Shown here: piece by piece, positions 5,950 through 6,619 of the stretch | How the letters are laid out: each line of letters begins with the position of its first letter | Position numbering within the stretch: position 1 is the first letter of the stretch | NCBI GenBank assembly: GCA_900554605.1 | Contig: USHU01000055.1 | Span: 1-6,619, forward strand | Source of the DNA: an uncultured Actinomyces sp. | Lineage (GTDB): Bacteria > Actinomycetota > Actinomycetes > Actinomycetales > Actinomycetaceae | Length of the DNA: 6,619 nt | Direction of reading: 5' to 3' | Notes under the pieces: generated by a model | What the model was told of the DNA's origin: nothing | The model's input: the letters and a program-made list of their open reading frames with translations, nothing else | Database searches by the model: none | Program-made: the position numbers and the translations under genes

Positions 5950-6246
5950 TCAGCGCTCGACGATCGCCAGAACGTCGCGTGCAGACAGGATCTGCAGCTC
6001 TTCGCCGTCGTACTTGACTTCGGTGCCACCGAAACGGCTGAAGATCACGTGGTCGCCAACCTTGACGTCGACGGGGACGCGGTTGCCGTTGTCATCAACG
6101 CGGCCGGGGCCAACAGCCAGAACTTCGCCTTCCTGGGGCTTTTCCTTGGCTGCATCGGGGATGTAGAGACCTGAAGCGGTCTTTTCTTCGCTGTCAACCT
6201 GACGGATAACAATGCGATCTTCGAGGGGCTTAATGGTGATTGCCAT
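5950..6246 (-). CDS. groES: GroES (Cpn10) co-chaperonin
   Basis: The 98-residue lid of the GroEL folding chamber, a cytosolic heptamer. The sequence opens [16 protein letters not shown], has the mobile loop that contacts GroEL at about residues 18-35 ([19 protein letters not shown]), then [26 protein letters not shown] and the terminal [12 protein letters not shown]. All are typical, and the length is standard. The start is the ATG at 6246, preceded at 6 bases by AAGGGAG (complement of 6253-6259); an in-frame ATG 12 codons upstream would add a non-family extension across that ribosome site. groEL does not follow: the gene ends in a terminator, so groEL must be elsewhere. Upstream lie a CIRCE operator and promoter, so heat-inducible control by HrcA is expected. 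Mobile-loop Tyr in GLYIPD replaces the more usual Val. Confidence 0.98.
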   Translation of the reverse strand: MAITIKPLEDRIVIRQVDSEEKTASGLYIPDAAKEKPQEGEVLAVGPGRVDDNGNRVPVDVKVGDHVIFSRFGGTEVKYDGEELQILSARDVLAIVER

Positions 6247-6337
6247 GTCAGCACTCCCTTTCTTCTCGTAACGATTTGTCATCCCTTCCCTGCCGTCGCG
6301 GGGGTCAGGTATGGGATCGCAATGTGTTTACGGACTC

Positions 6338-6366
6338 AGTTTAGGCTTCGATTGGCACTCTAGCAA
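6338..6366 (-). promoter_or_regulatory. groES promoter (-35 TTGCTA, -10 TAAACT, 17-base spacer)
   Basis: On the minus strand, TTGCTA (complement of 6361-6366) and TAAACT (complement of 6338-6343) are each 4/6 matches to the sigma-70 consensus and are exactly 17 bases apart. The -35 lies wholly within the CIRCE spacer, so HrcA binding would occlude it. The leader to the groES ATG would be roughly 85 bases. Confidence 0.6.
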
Positions 6367-6378
6367 ACTGAGTGCCAG
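6352..6378. promoter_or_regulatory. CIRCE operator (HrcA-binding site)
   Basis: TTGGCACTC (6352-6360), a 9-base spacer, then GAGTGCCAG (6370-6378), compared with the CIRCE consensus TTAGCACTC-N9-GAGTGCTAA. The left arm differs at one position and the right arm at two, and the two arms complement each other at 8 of 9 positions. It lies about 105 bases upstream of groES and overlaps its predicted promoter, as expected of an HrcA-repressed chaperonin gene. It is also 82 bases upstream of the divergent gene at 6461. Confidence 0.93.
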
Positions 6379-6460
6379 CTTCTTCCTTTCTCTCCACCTG
6401 AACCCCCACACGCCCCATTCGGTTTCTCTTCTACCTTGAATTTCAGCAAGAATAGTGTGC

Positions 6461-6619
6461 ATGTCCTCCATTACGCCCCTCCTGTCCTCCCCCGGCCGCG
6501 AGCTGCTTGCCCAATGGGAACGCGAGGGTGCGTTTTGTTCTCTCTCCCCCATGGATCTTGCGCTCGCAATACGCTCCCAAGTCGCAGACCCGGAAGTCGC
6601 CTCGGCAGTTGCTTCCCAA
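6461..6619 (+). CDS. probable THUMP-like/SAM-dependent methyltransferase, N-terminal fragment (cut by right edge)
   Basis: Fifty-three codons are visible, with no stop before the edge. The N-terminus (LLSSPGRELLAQWEREGAF, then SPMDLALAIRSQVADPEVASAVASQ) fits the pattern L(L/T)-x-x-G-x-x-LL...LA-x-x-LR-x-x-x...P-x-x-x(A)-x-A-x-(T/S)Q seen at the start of actinobacterial class I SAM methyltransferases with a THUMP-like domain, whose catalytic part would be downstream. This is recognition of a loose pattern, not of catalytic motifs. The ATG at 6461 is chosen because the fitting sequence begins right after it; an in-frame GTG at 6455 would add two residues. Only a weak purine stretch (GCAAGAA) lies upstream. 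It is divergent from groES. Confidence 0.55.
   Translation, partial: MSSITPLLSSPGRELLAQWEREGAFCSLSPMDLALAIRSQVADPEVASAVASQ

Noticed and set aside
5881..6174. A 97-codon plus-strand frame opposite groES
   Set aside because: It starts inside the ccdA stop and hairpin, is antisense to groES, and has no family features.
5950..6282. Upstream ATG giving groES a 12-residue extension
   Set aside because: The extension runs over the AAGGGAG ribosome site and is not a feature of GroES; the ATG at 6246 begins exactly with the family N-terminus.

Overview
The window looks like chromosomal core sequence from a moderately GC-rich actinobacterium. A WhiB-family Fe-S regulator (found only in Actinobacteria and their phages), a CIRCE-controlled groES and the groES/whiB3/guaB neighbourhood all point there. 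The general character of the proteins suggests an Actinomycetaceae-type organism (Actinomyces/Schaalia and relatives), but this is an impression, not a demonstration. No mobile elements, CRISPR arrays, rRNA or tRNA genes were seen.

Left third, minus strand. The 5' two thirds of guaB (IMP dehydrogenase, cut by the left edge) starts at 920. Upstream of it, on the same strand, lies a complete AGE/YihS-type sugar isomerase gene (1013-2296). Next comes a MerR-type regulator with a degenerate cobalamin-binding domain (2429-3361). All three have short gaps between them (92 and 132 bases), but each may have its own signals.

Middle. A 344-base AT-richer divergent region (3362-3705) separates the MerR gene from a plus-strand whiB3/whiD orthologue (3706-3999). 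A strong terminator hairpin follows whiB3.

Right, plus strand. A two-gene unit (4137-5884) encodes a membrane-anchored DsbA-like thiol oxidoreductase and a CcdA/DsbD-type transmembrane electron carrier, overlapping by four bases (GTGA). They probably form an extracytoplasmic thiol redox relay. A near-perfect hairpin that starts in the ccdA stop codon separates them from a minus-strand, apparently monocistronic groES (5950-6246). groES has a clear CIRCE operator (6352-6378), and a plausible -35 box lies exactly in the CIRCE spacer. A plus-strand gene running off the right edge (from 6461) resembles the N-terminus of actinobacterial THUMP-like/SAM methyltransferases.

No wholly new system is evident. 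The points most worth a second look are the cobalamin-domain regulator that lacks its usual ligands, the DsbA-CcdA pair with an unusually long CcdA linker, and the remodelled groES-whiB3-guaB neighbourhood.
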